A DNA stretch of 60,444 nucleotides from Verrucomicrobiales bacterium. GTDB taxonomy: Bacteria; Verrucomicrobiota; Verrucomicrobiia; Verrucomicrobiales; DEV007. Shown in pieces: positions 1-9,688 of this stretch. The notes beneath the pieces are model-generated. The model was not told where the DNA came from and ran no database searches. It was given only the letters and a program-made list of their open reading frames with translations. Location of the stretch: NCBI GenBank assembly GCA_029213195.1, contig JARGNI010000034.1, positions 1 to 60,444 of the forward strand. Direction: 5' to 3'. Position 1 is the first letter of the stretch; each line of letters starts with the position of its first letter. The translations under genes and the position numbers were made by a program.

Positions 1-76
1 TGGCAGGGCAGCCGAGACTCGAACTCGGAACCAACGGTTTTGGAGACCGCTACTCTACCAATTGAGCTACTACCCT
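1..76 (-). tRNA. tRNA-Trp (CCA anticodon)
   Basis: Read on the minus strand this folds into a complete cloverleaf: a 7-bp acceptor stem (AGGGTAG with CTGCCCT), a D arm with GCTC and GAGT, an anticodon loop with CCA, and a T arm with GTTCGAGTC. The 3' CCA is encoded at positions 3-1. It lies downstream of tuf on the same strand. From established knowledge, tuf, tRNA-Trp, secE is a common bacterial order, so secE-nusG would be expected just beyond the left edge. Confidence 0.97.
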
Positions 77-110
77 GTTTCTGAATTCCAGTTTTCCTTA
101 GCGGCGGAAA

Positions 111-138
111 GAGGGGAGCCGACAAGTCGGTTCCCCTC
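111..138 (-). terminator. Hairpin between tuf and tRNA-Trp
   Basis: A 13-bp inverted repeat with a 2-nt loop and a single G-T pair (arms 111-123 and 126-138) lies between the tuf stop and tRNA-Trp. In the tuf direction only a short T tract follows it, so it may be a weak terminator or an RNA processing or stabilising hairpin rather than a full stop. Confidence 0.45.
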
Positions 139-203
139 CCAAATTTTGCGCCACCCGACCCAAGTGAACTTCTCCACTTGAGACGGGAAACAAATCTTAC
201 TCT

Positions 204-1388
204 TTAGTCAAGGATGTCAGCGACACGTCCGGCACCAACGGTACGTCCACCTTCGCGAATCGCGAAACGGATCGTCTTCTCCATCGCAATTGGCGTAATG
301 AGCTCAACCGTAATGGAAACGTTGTCACCAGGCATCACCATCTCGACACCATCAGGAAGATCAACCGAACCCGTCACGTCCGTCGTACGGAAGTAGAACT
401 GGGGGCGGTAATTGTTGAAGAAAGGAGTGTGACGTCCGCCCTCATCCTTACTCAGGACGTAGACCTCGGCCGTGAACTTCTTGTGAGGAGTGATCGAACC
501 GGGCTTGGCGATCACCTGACCACGCTCGAGCTCGTCCTTCTTGAGACCACGAACAAGGAGACCGACGTTGTCACCAGCCTGACCTTCGTCAAGAAGCTTA
601 CGGAACATCTCGATGTCCGTAACAACAGTCTTCTGAGTTTCGCGGATTCCCACGATCTCAACCTCTTCCATCTTCTTGATGATTCCACGCTCGACACGTC
701 CAGTAGCAACCGTTCCGCGACCTTCAATCGAGAACACATCCTCGATCGGCATGAGGAAATCCTGATCGATAGGACGGTCAGGAAGAGGGATATACTCATC
801 AACAGCTTCCATCAGCTTCATGATATTCTCCTGGTGAGTTGCGTCTCCCTCGAGAGCCTTGAGAGCCGAACCGCGAACGATTGGGATGTCATCACCGGGG
901 AACTCATACTGGCTGAGGAGCTCGCGAACCTCCATCTCGACGAGATCGAGAAGCTCTTCGTCGTCCACCTGGTCAACCTTGTTGAGGAAAACCACGAGAG
1001 CAGGAACACCAACCTGGCGAGCAAGAAGGATGTGCTCACGAGTCTGAGGCATGGGGCCGTCAGCAGCGGAAACCACGAGGATTCCACCGTCCATCTGGGC
1101 AGCACCCGTGATCATGTTCTTCACGTAATCCGCGTGACCGGGGCAATCCACGTGAGCGTAGTGACGATTCTCCGTCTCATACTCAACGTGAGCCGTTGAA
1201 ATTGTAATACCGCGCTCGCGCTCCTCCGGAGCGCCGTCGATTTCATCGTAGGCACGCTTCTCGGCAAAACCTTTGTCAGCAAGCGTCGAGGTGATCGCAG
1301 CAGTGAGGGTAGTCTTGCCATGGTCAACGTGGCCAATCGTGCCCACGTTCACATGCGGCTTGTTCCGTTCGAATGATTCTTTAGCCAT
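204..1388 (-). CDS. tuf: Elongation factor Tu
   Basis: EF-Tu is the GTPase that delivers aminoacyl-tRNA to the ribosome in the cytoplasm. The 394-residue length is standard. Visible motifs are the P-loop GHVDHGKT at residues 19-26, the G2 region RGITI, DCPGH in G3 and NKVD in G4, followed by the two beta-barrel domains and the conserved end [10 protein letters not shown]. The ATG at 1388 gives the canonical MAKE start; the leader has no Shine-Dalgarno sequence. It sits between tRNA-Thr (124 nt upstream) and tRNA-Trp (127 nt downstream), all on the minus strand, so the three are probably co-transcribed. This order resembles that of chlamydiae and other PVC bacteria. Confidence 0.99.
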   Translation of the reverse strand: MAKESFERNKPHVNVGTIGHVDHGKTTLTAAITSTLADKGFAEKRAYDEIDGAPEERERGITISTAHVEYETENRHYAHVDCPGHADYVKNMITGAAQMDGGILVVSAADGPMPQTREHILLARQVGVPALVVFLNKVDQVDDEELLDLVEMEVRELLSQYEFPGDDIPIVRGSALKALEGDATHQENIMKLMEAVDEYIPLPDRPIDQDFLMPIEDVFSIEGRGTVATGRVERGIIKKMEEVEIVGIRETQKTVVTDIEMFRKLLDEGQAGDNVGLLVRGLKKDELERGQVIAKPGSITPHKKFTAEVYVLSKDEGGRHTPFFNNYRPQFYFRTTDVTGSVDLPDGVEMVMPGDNVSITVELITPIAMEKTIRFAIREGGRTVGAGRVADILD

Positions 1389-1512
1389 TGTCGTTTGGTT
1401 TTTTTGTAGTTGTTGTCGTTAAATTCGACTGCCCAGCGACAGGGATTGTGACTACCGCTGCGAGTTTGCTATGTGATTTACCTTTTTTTCGGGGCTTTCA
1501 GCCTTGTGGCAA

Positions 1513-1587
<75 letters not shown>

Positions 1588-1730
1588 CTTTCAGCACCTT
1601 GAGCTTCAAGGACCTTTCGATCCTGCAACTCAGGCAAACCACCTTTGTCAGAAAGCAAAACACCCCCGCGCCTAACCCGTTCGGGAGGAAGCTGAGAGGA
1701 TGCTGGGCATTCCGACAAAAATAGCCGCGA

Positions 1731-1758
1731 AAACTACTCGACGGGTTCGATCTGTCAA
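1731..1758 (-). promoter_or_regulatory. Candidate promoter of the tRNA-Thr/tuf/tRNA-Trp unit
   Basis: On the minus strand a perfect -35 TTGACA (1758-1753) is followed after 16 bp by TAGTTT (1736-1731), which matches TATAAT at four positions. An AT-rich tract lies immediately upstream. The distance to the tRNA-Thr 5' end is about 145 nt. This is a motif match only. Confidence 0.45.
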
Positions 1759-1845
1759 AAAAATATTGCCAATTCGCTAAAATTTTCTTAACGCGACCGT
1801 CAATTCCTCCCATTTCGGCCCTTATCCCCCCCAAAATCAAGGATT

Positions 1846-2661
1846 TCAGCGCTCTTTGCCTTCTCCGGACGAATCGAGATCGAGGGCAAATCTCCGGATC
1901 TCTAGGGTATTTCCGCTGGATTCGTCGATATCGAGGATCACCCCACGAAGACCTACCGGCCCTTTCGCGACCGGAAAACGTCTCGGGGTGGCCGTTTGAA
2001 ATCGCTCCACGACGGGTTCGATGGCACGACCCAGGATCGAGTTCAGCGGCCCGCACATCCCTGCATCGGAAAGAAATCCGGTACCGCCAGGAAAGACCTG
2101 TTCGTCGGCCGTTTGCACGTGGGTGTGGGTTCCGATCACTGCCGAAACTCTCCCGTCGAGGAATCTCCCCATTGCGATCGTCTCGCTGGTCGTCTCTGCA
2201 TGAAAATCGAGAAAAAGGACCGACACCTCCTCCTCGCGACGGAGCCGTTCCACCTCCGCTTCGACGGCAAGGAAAGGGTTCTCCAGCGGAGGCTGCATGA
2301 AACTTCTCCCCTGGGCGTTGAGCACGGCAACCTTCCCCTTGGCCGTATCGAGGACCATGGATCCGCCTCCCGGGGTCCCGGGAGGATAGTTGACCGGCCG
2401 CAGAACCCGAGGTTCGAGATCGAGAAACTCAACGATCTCCTGTTGGTCCCAGACATGGTCCCCGGTGGTGATGACCGCGACGCCGGCTCTCATCAGGTCG
2501 ATCGCGATCTTGGGAGTGATCCCGCGCCCTCCAGCCGCGTTTTCTCCATTTGCGATGATAAAATCTATCTCTTCCTCCGCCCGGATCGTTGAGAGTTGAG
2601 AAATGACGGCTTTCCGTCCCGGTTCCCCGACAATATCTCCTAGAAATAAAATTCTCAGCAT
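1846..2661 (-). CDS. ymdB: YmdB-family metallophosphoesterase
   Basis: Homologues are dinuclear-metal phosphodiesterases; YmdB of Bacillus hydrolyses cyclic nucleotides and affects biofilm and RNA metabolism. The 271-residue protein shows the whole metal-binding set in order: GDIVG at the N-terminus, NGENAAGG, GDHVWD, DFHAE and GTHTHVQTAD. I chose the ATG at 2661 (MLRILFLGDIVGE) because family members begin right at this strand; the frame stays open upstream but that part would overlap the divergent amidase gene. It is divergent from the amidase gene, with only 23 nt between the starts. The last residues (SSGEGKER) are variable tail. Confidence 0.9.
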   Translation of the reverse strand: MLRILFLGDIVGEPGRKAVISQLSTIRAEEEIDFIIANGENAAGGRGITPKIAIDLMRAGVAVITTGDHVWDQQEIVEFLDLEPRVLRPVNYPPGTPGGGSMVLDTAKGKVAVLNAQGRSFMQPPLENPFLAVEAEVERLRREEEVSVLFLDFHAETTSETIAMGRFLDGRVSAVIGTHTHVQTADEQVFPGGTGFLSDAGMCGPLNSILGRAIEPVVERFQTATPRRFPVAKGPVGLRGVILDIDESSGNTLEIRRFALDLDSSGEGKER

Positions 2662-2684
2662 GCTTTGATCACTTTGCCGAATCG

Positions 2685-4028
2685 ATGAGCCGAGGAAACC
2701 AAAACTTTGCCGGAACCTGCGAGAAATCGATTTTGCCATCGATCGCCGTCGGCACCTTCGCCCTTCTCTCTTTCGGTAGTGAAACACCCGCGCGTGCCGA
2801 AACGACCAATCTCCCATCGACGCCTGCTGCAGAGGAGATTTCTATCCCGAAGCCCTGGATCGCGAGACTCGGCCAGGCTCCGAACTGGTCGCTGCTGGAA
2901 CCCTACCAGGAAACGATCACTCGTGAAGAGTTCGTCTATCTCCTGCAACATTGCTATGCGCGATCCCCCAAGGAGTATGCCGAGACCATTCAGATCTTTT
3001 CCGATCGTGCCCTCATCCTGAAGCAGTCGAATCATCCCGAGAAAGGCTGGTTTGTCCTCAGGTTCCGGACCGATCCTGCGCTACCCAGGCCCGCTCCGAA
3101 ATTCTGGCGCTCCGCAGCCGAGTTACCCGACCTGCCTGAAAATACAACCCGTCCCCTCGAAGGACTCCGTGTCGCGATCGACCCCGGCCACATCGGGGGA
3201 GACTGGGTGACCTGGGATGACCGCCATTTCAAGATCGGGCGGGATACGATCGAAGTCAGGGAGGGAGAGATGACCTTGAAAGTCGCCAAGATTCTCGAAC
3301 GCGACCTGACTCTCCTCGGAGCCAACGTCTTCCTCACGCGAAGCAGTAACAATCCTGTGACGGAAGAAAGGGTTGAGACCCTGCAACAGGAGGCCAGGGA
3401 CTATCTCCGCCAGAGAAAAAGAATCCCATCCGACAAGCTACTTGCAAGCACCGCCAAGGCCATGTTTGCCATCTCCAGCGAAATCCGGGCACGAGCGGAT
3501 CTGCTGAACGAGAGCATCCAGCCCGACGTGGCGCTCTGCCTCCATTTCAACGCCTCCCCCTGGGTATCCCGCCGCCCTAGCTTTCGCAGCCCCAATCACC
3601 TTCATCTCCTCATCAACGGATGCTACAGCGAAGGCGAGATTCGCGAAGACGACACGCGGTTCGAGATGATCATGCGAATTCTTCAACGGGTGTATCAGAC
3701 CGAACTCGAGCTTTCGGATGAAATTTCGAGAACGATGAAATCAGAAACCCGGCTTCCCGCCTTTCACTACGATGGCACAAGTGGGATGTCTGTGAACGAA
3801 AACGAATTGGTCTGGGCCCGAAACCTCCTCGCCAACCGGGTCTTCTTCTGCCCCGTCATCTTTTTCGAGCCCTACTGCATGAATCATCGAGAGATTCACG
3901 CCCGGGTCCAGGAAGGAGCCTACGAAGGGCTCCGTGAAATCAACGGAATCTATCGCAAGAACATCTACCAGGAATATGCCGACGGGGTCACCGCCGGCCT
4001 CGTCCATTACTACCGGAAGAAGAGGTAG
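2685..4028 (+). CDS. N-acetylmuramoyl-L-alanine amidase (Amidase_3), exported
   Basis: This enzyme would cleave the bond between N-acetylmuramic acid and the stem peptide of peptidoglycan in the periplasm. Residues 15-39 form a signal-peptide-like segment ending near PARAE. A family-specific region follows, then the zinc amidase fold from about residue 160: DPGHIGG with H169, the metal-binding Glu in REGEMTLKVA, and CLHFNA carrying the second His. The catalytic Glu is probably in FFEPYCMN near the C-terminus. The family core is interrupted by a long helical insertion with many Arg and Gln residues. The gene is divergent from ymdB with 23 nt between starts, so the start may be slightly misplaced or the promoters overlap. 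No Shine-Dalgarno sequence is visible. Confidence 0.8.
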   Translation: MSRGNQNFAGTCEKSILPSIAVGTFALLSFGSETPARAETTNLPSTPAAEEISIPKPWIARLGQAPNWSLLEPYQETITREEFVYLLQHCYARSPKEYAETIQIFSDRALILKQSNHPEKGWFVLRFRTDPALPRPAPKFWRSAAELPDLPENTTRPLEGLRVAIDPGHIGGDWVTWDDRHFKIGRDTIEVREGEMTLKVAKILERDLTLLGANVFLTRSSNNPVTEERVETLQQEARDYLRQRKRIPSDKLLASTAKAMFAISSEIRARADLLNESIQPDVALCLHFNASPWVSRRPSFRSPNHLHLLINGCYSEGEIREDDTRFEMIMRILQRVYQTELELSDEISRTMKSETRLPAFHYDGTSGMSVNENELVWARNLLANRVFFCPVIFFEPYCMNHREIHARVQEGAYEGLREINGIYRKNIYQEYADGVTAGLVHYYRKKR

Positions 4029-4046
4029 GACGCCGGGAGCAAGCCT

Positions 4047-7000
4047 CTACTCGTAGAAGCTCGGCTCGACCCCGACCGATCCCGTGATGCGCTGGATGTA
4101 ATCCTCTGGATCCGCCTCGAACGACGCCAACGAAGCACGAGTTTCCTCGAGTCGGGTCGCCAGCATGAGACGCTCGGCCTCCTTGGAATAGTTTTCTTTC
4201 TCAAGGAACTCCCCGAGACACCGAACGTGATCTCGAATCGTCTTGAGTCGAAGTTTCACCTTGGCTTCGAGGCGTTCGCGATACCAGTCGCTCGCGAGAA
4301 CCTGCTCTCGATCGAAGAGATCCCGAACCTCGGGGTCATGGATTCCTTTTCCTTCATACTCCCCGTAGGCCATGATGTGGAGAATGGCTTTGAGCGGAGG
4401 AATCGCAAGATCGATTCCGCCATCCTTGAAGTAGCTCTCGGCGACTTTTTTCTGCGTCTCGGTGATGTTCTTGATGCCATCGACGAACTGCTCGTGACTC
4501 TGCAACTCGGGTCGCAGCATCTCCTCGGTGAAGACGCTGCGAGGCTCGGAGAACATCCGTCCGAAGAAGGTTTCCACAAACTTCCAGGTGACCCGATACC
4601 CCAGGCGGCTTGCGTAGATCGTTTCGCCTTTGTCTTCAAAATCCTGGAGTTCTTCGAGGAATCCTTCCTTGATGAGATACTCGGAACGACGCTCGTGCAG
4701 GAACATCCGGCTCCAGACCTCCGGAACGACGAGGCTGATGTCATGATCGACCCGGTAGTTCGGCCCGATGTACCCCGCTGCGGTGCTGTAGCCCTCGTAT
4801 CCACTCACGATATAGCCAAGCAGTGTCGCATTGAGATCAACGACAGGAAGCAGGGCGTTGAATGGCCCCTTCGTCAGGGCCCCTTCGGATCCGGCCCCCG
4901 TTGTCGAGGGAGACTTCCCAGTCAGACTCGCGACAAAGTCCATGAAGAGCTCCGGCAGTTCCTGGAAATGGATCGGCCCGAAAACGGCGAGAGGACGGAT
5001 CCCCGCATCGTAGTTCGCAGGATTGTTTCTCCGACCCGGAAGAACTGCATGCACGGGGTTCAGGACCGGTTGATCGGCCCCGAGGCGTCGATAAAGGCGA
5101 GAGCCCAGTTCGCCGAGGTATTCCCCGCGAGGATTCTCGAGATCCGGTCGATTCTGAAGATACCGGGGATTTTCACTCGGCTTCCCGTCAACGAGACGAG
5201 GATGGGCAGAACTGATAACGTACTCCGGGCTCGAATCGACTTCCACGAAATCTCTGAAGACCTTTTTCATCGGTTCGGTGAAATGGTCAAACCGAATCGC
5301 GTCTTTGACGATCTCCTTCCCCTGCTCGCGCGTCTTGGGCTCGTAGTTGGAAAAGAAATTTCCCCCTTTGGAAAAATCGAGTTCCGTCTGCTTGTCGTAT
5401 CCGCGATGGATCGCTTCATCCGGTCTCTGGAAAAGGCGATACTCGCAGTTCTCCGAGAACTTGTAGCTGGGGAAACGCACATCAGGATGCAGAAGATTCT
5501 CGTCGATTGCACCACGGGGAACGACGAGAGATGCCGTGATATCATCCTCGCGCTGCAACTTGGTCGCGGGAGCAAAGTCTTTCCTCAGACCAAACATCCG
5601 CCACGATCCGTCTTTACCATATCCGACTCGCAGATACCGGGTCATCACGGAATTGAGTCGATACTTCAGGAGAAACCCTGGTTCTCCATTGACCATGTCG
5701 ACGCGAAAGCGGCTGCGCCAGTTGTCCCCCCAGTCCGGCTTCCAGTATCGCTTCAGAGTCAGAATGAAATCCCGAACCGTCCTCGGAATGGTGGAGATGA
5801 ACTCGTTGTATTCATCGGTGAAAGCATTGCCGTGGGAAAAGAGACGCATCACCGACCCGAGTGAGCGATTGGGATCAAGAATTCCCCGGCTCGGCTTACC
5901 CGGCTCGTTGGGATTCTCGAATCGATCGCCATAATCCCGCTTCAGCAGTTGTTCGACGAGAAACATTTCCTGTTCGAAGCGAGGCATGATGACCGGCCCC
6001 TCTTCCATCGCATCCGCAAGCGACTTCGAGATCTCCGATTTCCCCCCTCCGGAAACCGTACACGGCTTGTGGCAAAAGGTTCCTTCGGCATTGGTCCCAA
6101 CAAGACGCCAACGGGTACCCGCGGATGGCTTCTTCATCTCCACCTTGTAGCCGGAGGGAAGGATGTAGGTGTGCTCGGGTTGGAGAGGAATGGACTTTTC
6201 CTCTCCGTCCTTTTTCCACGAAACCGTCTGCAGGTGGAGATCGAGAGAAGCATCCTCGGGAACATAGAGGATGTTGGAATAGGTCTTGTCGATCGCATAC
6301 CCGTCTTCCTGGACATCGATCTGGTCCCCCATTCTTTCGATCACTTCGTCGAAACTATGGTCGACCTGCCTGCGAAAATCACTGAGAGAAAAGCGCTCTC
6401 CAAGATCGAAACTCGGAAATACGAGCGCGCCCCCGGCGTGCTCCTCCTCTGCGAGGCCGTAGAGATTGGCAGCATAACTGATCTGGGTTTTGACCTCCTT
6501 CTTGCAATACCCAAAGTAGTTGTCCGCAATGAGGGTGACCACGACTCCCTTCTCATCGCGACTGGTAAGCTTGAAGGCAGATCCATTGTTGTAGCACTCG
6601 TCCTCCGATTCCCAACACATCCCGTGCTCCTTCTGCTGCTCGGTTGCCTCCGAGATGTGAGGCAGGCCCACGTCCTTCTTTTTCACCGTGGTGAGGTGAG
6701 GCGCGAGAATGACGCACCCCGTATGCCCCGTCCAGTGCTGGACATCGAGACGAGCATCGTTCTCCGGCAGAAAGGGATCTCCTGCGTTGCCAAAAATCGA
6801 TTCCACGAAATCGAGATTACTGACGAGGTTGCCCGGCACGAAAAAACGGGTCTCCATCGTTTTCTTCGTCGAGAAACCGGGGACTTCAGGGCAGACCATC
6901 GGTCGAAGCATAAGCGAGACAAAGGCATGCACCGGCTCTTCTTCCTGCGCGGTAAACGGAATCGTGAGGAGACTCTCGGGAGGATTCAAGGCCGCCTTCA

Positions 7001-7535
7001 ACATGTGAGCAAATGTCTCGCGTGGCACGGAGCGTTTGTCCGCAGCAATGGGGAGCCCTCCCTCGGCGACATGGAAAACTCCTTTTGTCGTTCGCCTGTC
7101 CTTTGCCGGATTGTGGCAGACTCCCTGCCAGGTCCGAAAACTGGACACGATATCCGACTCGAATCGATCACCATTCGAAGGAAGCGAAAGAAGTCTCGCA
7201 AGACCATGACGCTCGAGGACCAGCGCATTCGGAAGCATGGACTCCCCATCGCCAAAGACGTTTGTCCCCTCAAGATACCCTCGGAGCCAAGTCGTGATGT
7301 GTCGATCCACCGGAGCCCGATGACTCTCCATGATTCGGAGTCTTTCCTGGAAGTTGAGGATCAACGACCGAGCCATATCCAGGAAAGGGAAATCCTCCTC
7401 CTCTCCCACGATAGGATACCCACGGGCAGCCAGCTTCAGGTTGATATAGTCTCGTTCAGCATGGTCGTCGACAGGTCCGGGTGTCGCTGCCGCTCCATTG
7501 AATCCAATGGTATCCTCGTAGATGTGCTTCGTCAT
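4047..7535 (-). CDS. Probable PPi-type phosphoenolpyruvate carboxykinase
   Basis: This is a very large soluble protein (1162 residues) without a signal peptide or membrane segment. It resembles, from memory, the roughly 130-kDa pyrophosphate-dependent PEPCKs (EC 4.1.1.38) described in Entamoeba and Propionibacterium, which interconvert PEP plus CO2 plus phosphate with oxaloacetate plus PPi. Supporting features are the strongly conserved-looking blocks DRRTTKGVFHVAEGG, GNLVSNLDFVESIFGNAGDP and HWTGHTGCVILAPH, and a P-loop-like S495-G-G-G-K499-S500 in the region expected to bind the phosphate donor. The length matches that family and no ordinary ATP- or GTP-dependent PEPCK motif is seen. It appears monocistronic. 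The assignment rests on recalled family resemblance; the safe description is a conserved 1100-aa class protein. Confidence 0.6.
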   Translation of the reverse strand: MTKHIYEDTIGFNGAAATPGPVDDHAERDYINLKLAARGYPIVGEEEDFPFLDMARSLILNFQERLRIMESHRAPVDRHITTWLRGYLEGTNVFGDGESMLPNALVLERHGLARLLSLPSNGDRFESDIVSSFRTWQGVCHNPAKDRRTTKGVFHVAEGGLPIAADKRSVPRETFAHMLKAALNPPESLLTIPFTAQEEEPVHAFVSLMLRPMVCPEVPGFSTKKTMETRFFVPGNLVSNLDFVESIFGNAGDPFLPENDARLDVQHWTGHTGCVILAPHLTTVKKKDVGLPHISEATEQQKEHGMCWESEDECYNNGSAFKLTSRDEKGVVVTLIADNYFGYCKKEVKTQISYAANLYGLAEEEHAGGALVFPSFDLGERFSLSDFRRQVDHSFDEVIERMGDQIDVQEDGYAIDKTYSNILYVPEDASLDLHLQTVSWKKDGEEKSIPLQPEHTYILPSGYKVEMKKPSAGTRWRLVGTNAEGTFCHKPCTVSGGGKSEISKSLADAMEEGPVIMPRFEQEMFLVEQLLKRDYGDRFENPNEPGKPSRGILDPNRSLGSVMRLFSHGNAFTDEYNEFISTIPRTVRDFILTLKRYWKPDWGDNWRSRFRVDMVNGEPGFLLKYRLNSVMTRYLRVGYGKDGSWRMFGLRKDFAPATKLQREDDITASLVVPRGAIDENLLHPDVRFPSYKFSENCEYRLFQRPDEAIHRGYDKQTELDFSKGGNFFSNYEPKTREQGKEIVKDAIRFDHFTEPMKKVFRDFVEVDSSPEYVISSAHPRLVDGKPSENPRYLQNRPDLENPRGEYLGELGSRLYRRLGADQPVLNPVHAVLPGRRNNPANYDAGIRPLAVFGPIHFQELPELFMDFVASLTGKSPSTTGAGSEGALTKGPFNALLPVVDLNATLLGYIVSGYEGYSTAAGYIGPNYRVDHDISLVVPEVWSRMFLHERRSEYLIKEGFLEELQDFEDKGETIYASRLGYRVTWKFVETFFGRMFSEPRSVFTEEMLRPELQSHEQFVDGIKNITETQKKVAESYFKDGGIDLAIPPLKAILHIMAYGEYEGKGIHDPEVRDLFDREQVLASDWYRERLEAKVKLRLKTIRDHVRCLGEFLEKENYSKEAERLMLATRLEETRASLASFEADPEDYIQRITGSVGVEPSFYE

Positions 7536-7553
7536 AAGAAAGGTTGAGTCCTA

Positions 7554-7567
7554 GGGACGCATGTCCC
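7554..7567 (-). promoter_or_regulatory. Small hairpin in the leader of the 1162-aa gene
   Basis: A perfect inverted repeat GGGAC-GCAT-GTCCC lies 18 nt upstream of the start codon at 7535. It could form a 5-bp hairpin with a 4-nt loop in the 5' leader, or serve as a short operator. There is no recognisable riboswitch around it. Confidence 0.25.
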
Positions 7568-7644
7568 ATGCCTTTCTCTTTACGAGAATCTCATAATTCT
7601 CCAAGCGATTTTTGAAACAATCCCGGCGCGAAACGATACAAAGC

Positions 7645-8370
7645 CTAAGTTTCCCCCTCTTTCTCGAAGCAAACGGATTTCAGGATTTCTTCGATTTGCT
7701 CACGATCCCGAGGAGAACCCTTCCCGATCATCCGATAAAAGCGATCTTCGCCCTCGAGAAATCCTGCCCGGACGAATCCAGCAGGCGGGTCGACAAGATG
7801 TCGAAATTCGACCTGGTATCCGTCTTTTCCATCCGCAGTGAATGGTTCCAAGAGATCTCTTTGGAACAATTTCCCCAACTGGTCATCGATCTGCTCTGCG
7901 TAAAACTCGGCGTAAGCGATGAGGGGAAATCCCTCCGCAAAATGGTCCCTCGATTCGGCAATGACCGCAAAAGTCACGCTCCTGTCGGGCGAGGCGAATA
8001 GCAGGCTCCCCTCCCCGGTCTCCGACTTTTCCCACCCCTTCAGCACCTCGACCTTCATTCCTCCCGGAATGTCATGGACCTCCCACTCCTTCACCGTCAC
8101 AGGTCCTGAAGGAACAAAGGTCACACTGCGAGCGAGAAAGAGAAGCGCCACGATGGCCACGACGCTCAGCAATCCGAAGGCGACGGTGGAAATCCCCCAC
8201 CCTTTCGATTTCTTGATGACGGCCAGCGCGAAACTTCCCGTGAATGCGATCGGCAGCACAAGCATGACGAGGCTCCCCACAATGATCAGCAGGAGATCAA
8301 CGCTGTAGAATCCCGTTTGGCCATATTCGACCCGATCCCCCGATACAAAACTGACTTCACTGGACTCCAT
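7645..8370 (-). CDS. Hypothetical membrane protein
   Basis: I do not recognise this 241-residue protein. Two hydrophobic helices are visible at about residues 23-50 and 58-81, joined by a short basic turn (KKSKGW). The remaining C-terminal domain of about 155 residues is soluble and would lie on one face of the membrane. That domain begins VTVKEWEVHDIPGGM and contains alternating strand-like segments, reminiscent of small PsbP/LpqN-like lipocalin-type domains, but I cannot assign a family. The start at 8370 gives a plausible polar N-terminus. It is upstream of the PEPCK-like gene on the same strand, 109 nt away, and divergent from queD. Confidence 0.6.
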   Translation of the reverse strand: MESSEVSFVSGDRVEYGQTGFYSVDLLLIIVGSLVMLVLPIAFTGSFALAVIKKSKGWGISTVAFGLLSVVAIVALLFLARSVTFVPSGPVTVKEWEVHDIPGGMKVEVLKGWEKSETGEGSLLFASPDRSVTFAVIAESRDHFAEGFPLIAYAEFYAEQIDDQLGKLFQRDLLEPFTADGKDGYQVEFRHLVDPPAGFVRAGFLEGEDRFYRMIGKGSPRDREQIEEILKSVCFEKEGET

Positions 8371-8474
8371 GGCTCCCCTTCCATCATGATACGCGGGAAG
8401 AGCGCCGCCAAGTTTCGCTGCGAAGAAACTTGCGTTCCCCTGCCTTCGTATCGAGATTCGCCGCCACCCATCTC

Positions 8475-8930
8475 ATGTCCTATCGTATTTGCAGAATCTT
8501 CGAGATCGAGAACGGCCACATGCTGAGCAAGCACCCTGACAAGTGCAAGTATCCGCATGGCCATACTCGCAAAGTCGAATGCGTCCTCGAAGCTCCCGAT
8601 CTCGATGGTCGCGAAATGGTCTGCGACTTCAAGGTGCTCAAGCTCATTCTCGCCGACTACCTGGATCAGTTCGACCATGCCCTTTGCATGAACACAGACG
8701 ACCCCGCTTTTCCGGAATTCAAGGAGCGTTATGGGGATCGAGTGATCGGATACGAATCCGAGGATCCCACCACCGAGATCCTGGCCCGCGACATTTTCCA
8801 ACATCTCCGAAAATCCCTCGACGAATATCGGGGAGAGTCAGGGCAGGAATTCCCCCTGCGAGACAGTGTCCAGGTGACTTCGGTGAAAGTCTGGGAAACG
8901 TCCCACTCCTGGGCTGAGTTCACGGCCTGA
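8475..8930 (+). CDS. queD: 6-pyruvoyl-tetrahydropterin synthase family (QueD-like)
   Basis: QueD makes 6-carboxy-tetrahydropterin from dihydroneopterin triphosphate in the queuosine/7-deazaguanine pathway; related enzymes make other pterins. The 151-residue protein carries the three zinc histidines H15 (ENGHML), H28 and H30 (PHGHT), a cysteine at 24 that matches the catalytic position, CDF after the second strand block, and the Glu of WETSHSWAEF near the C-terminus. I chose the ATG at 8475 (MSYRICRIFEIE) because the family starts here; an upstream ATG in frame would add 15 unconserved residues. Other queuosine genes are not in the window, so a different pterin role is possible. Confidence 0.85.
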   Translation: MSYRICRIFEIENGHMLSKHPDKCKYPHGHTRKVECVLEAPDLDGREMVCDFKVLKLILADYLDQFDHALCMNTDDPAFPEFKERYGDRVIGYESEDPTTEILARDIFQHLRKSLDEYRGESGQEFPLRDSVQVTSVKVWETSHSWAEFTA

Positions 8931-8957
8931 GCCAGCGTTCCCGTAGCCAAGGAAGCG

Positions 8958-9569
8958 CTATTGAATCGCTTCCTGCGCCTTCAGGAATTCCCTCTTGAGA
9001 TCCTCGTAGTCTCCCGCCACGGGAAACTGAGGAAATTCGTCGATCACGTTCTGAGGAGGACAGAAAAGGATGCCTCGATCCGCCTCGGTCAGCATCGTCG
9101 TGTCATTGTAGGAATCGCCGGAAGCGATCACTTTGAAATTGAGTTCGTGGAATCGCTTCACCGCTTCCCGTTTCTGATCGGGCATCCGCAGGTGATAGTC
9201 CTCGATTCGGCCACCGTCTCCAATTCCGAGCTTGTGGCAGAAAAGAGTGGGATAGTCGAGTTGGCGCATCAAGGGGTCGGCAAACTCATAGAAAGTGTCC
9301 GAGAGGATCACCACCTGGAATCGAGCCTTGAGCCAATCGAGAAACTCCTTGGCGCCCTCGAGGGGCCCCAGGGTATCGATCACTTCCTGGACGTCGTGGA
9401 TCGTGAGGTCATTCTCCTCCAGGATCCGAAGGCGCTGTCCCATCAATTCATCGTAGTCGGGGATGTCGCGCGTCGTGGCGAGCAGAGCATCGATCCCCGT
9501 CTTTTGGGCGACATTGATCCAGATTTCCGGGATGAGGACTCCTTCGAGGTCTAGGCAGGCGATTTCCAA
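8958..9569 (-). CDS. thrH: Phosphoserine phosphatase/homoserine phosphotransferase ThrH
   Basis: ThrH is a HAD-superfamily enzyme that dephosphorylates phosphoserine and can transfer the phosphate to homoserine. The sequence has the unusual ThrH nucleophile motif DLEGVLIPE (nucleophile D7), the second motif LSDTFYEF, and GDSYNDTTML for motif IV. I placed the start at the TTG at 9569 because it yields MEIACLDLEG and 203 residues, like known ThrH; an ATG at 9623 would add 18 residues with no family match. Neither start has a Shine-Dalgarno sequence. It is divergent from kdsB. In this organism it probably serves serine or threonine synthesis. Confidence 0.85.
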   Translation of the reverse strand: MEIACLDLEGVLIPEIWINVAQKTGIDALLATTRDIPDYDELMGQRLRILEENDLTIHDVQEVIDTLGPLEGAKEFLDWLKARFQVVILSDTFYEFADPLMRQLDYPTLFCHKLGIGDGGRIEDYHLRMPDQKREAVKRFHELNFKVIASGDSYNDTTMLTEADRGILFCPPQNVIDEFPQFPVAGDYEDLKREFLKAQEAIQ

Positions 9570-9688
9570 AGCAAAACTTAGTTGAGGTTGAGGACGAATC
9601 CGCCACATCGAAGTGGAATTCAATTGGATTCTCGTCTCGGATTCGCTTGATTGGGAAATTCAGGGTCTTCGAAGGTCCTGCCCTTTTC

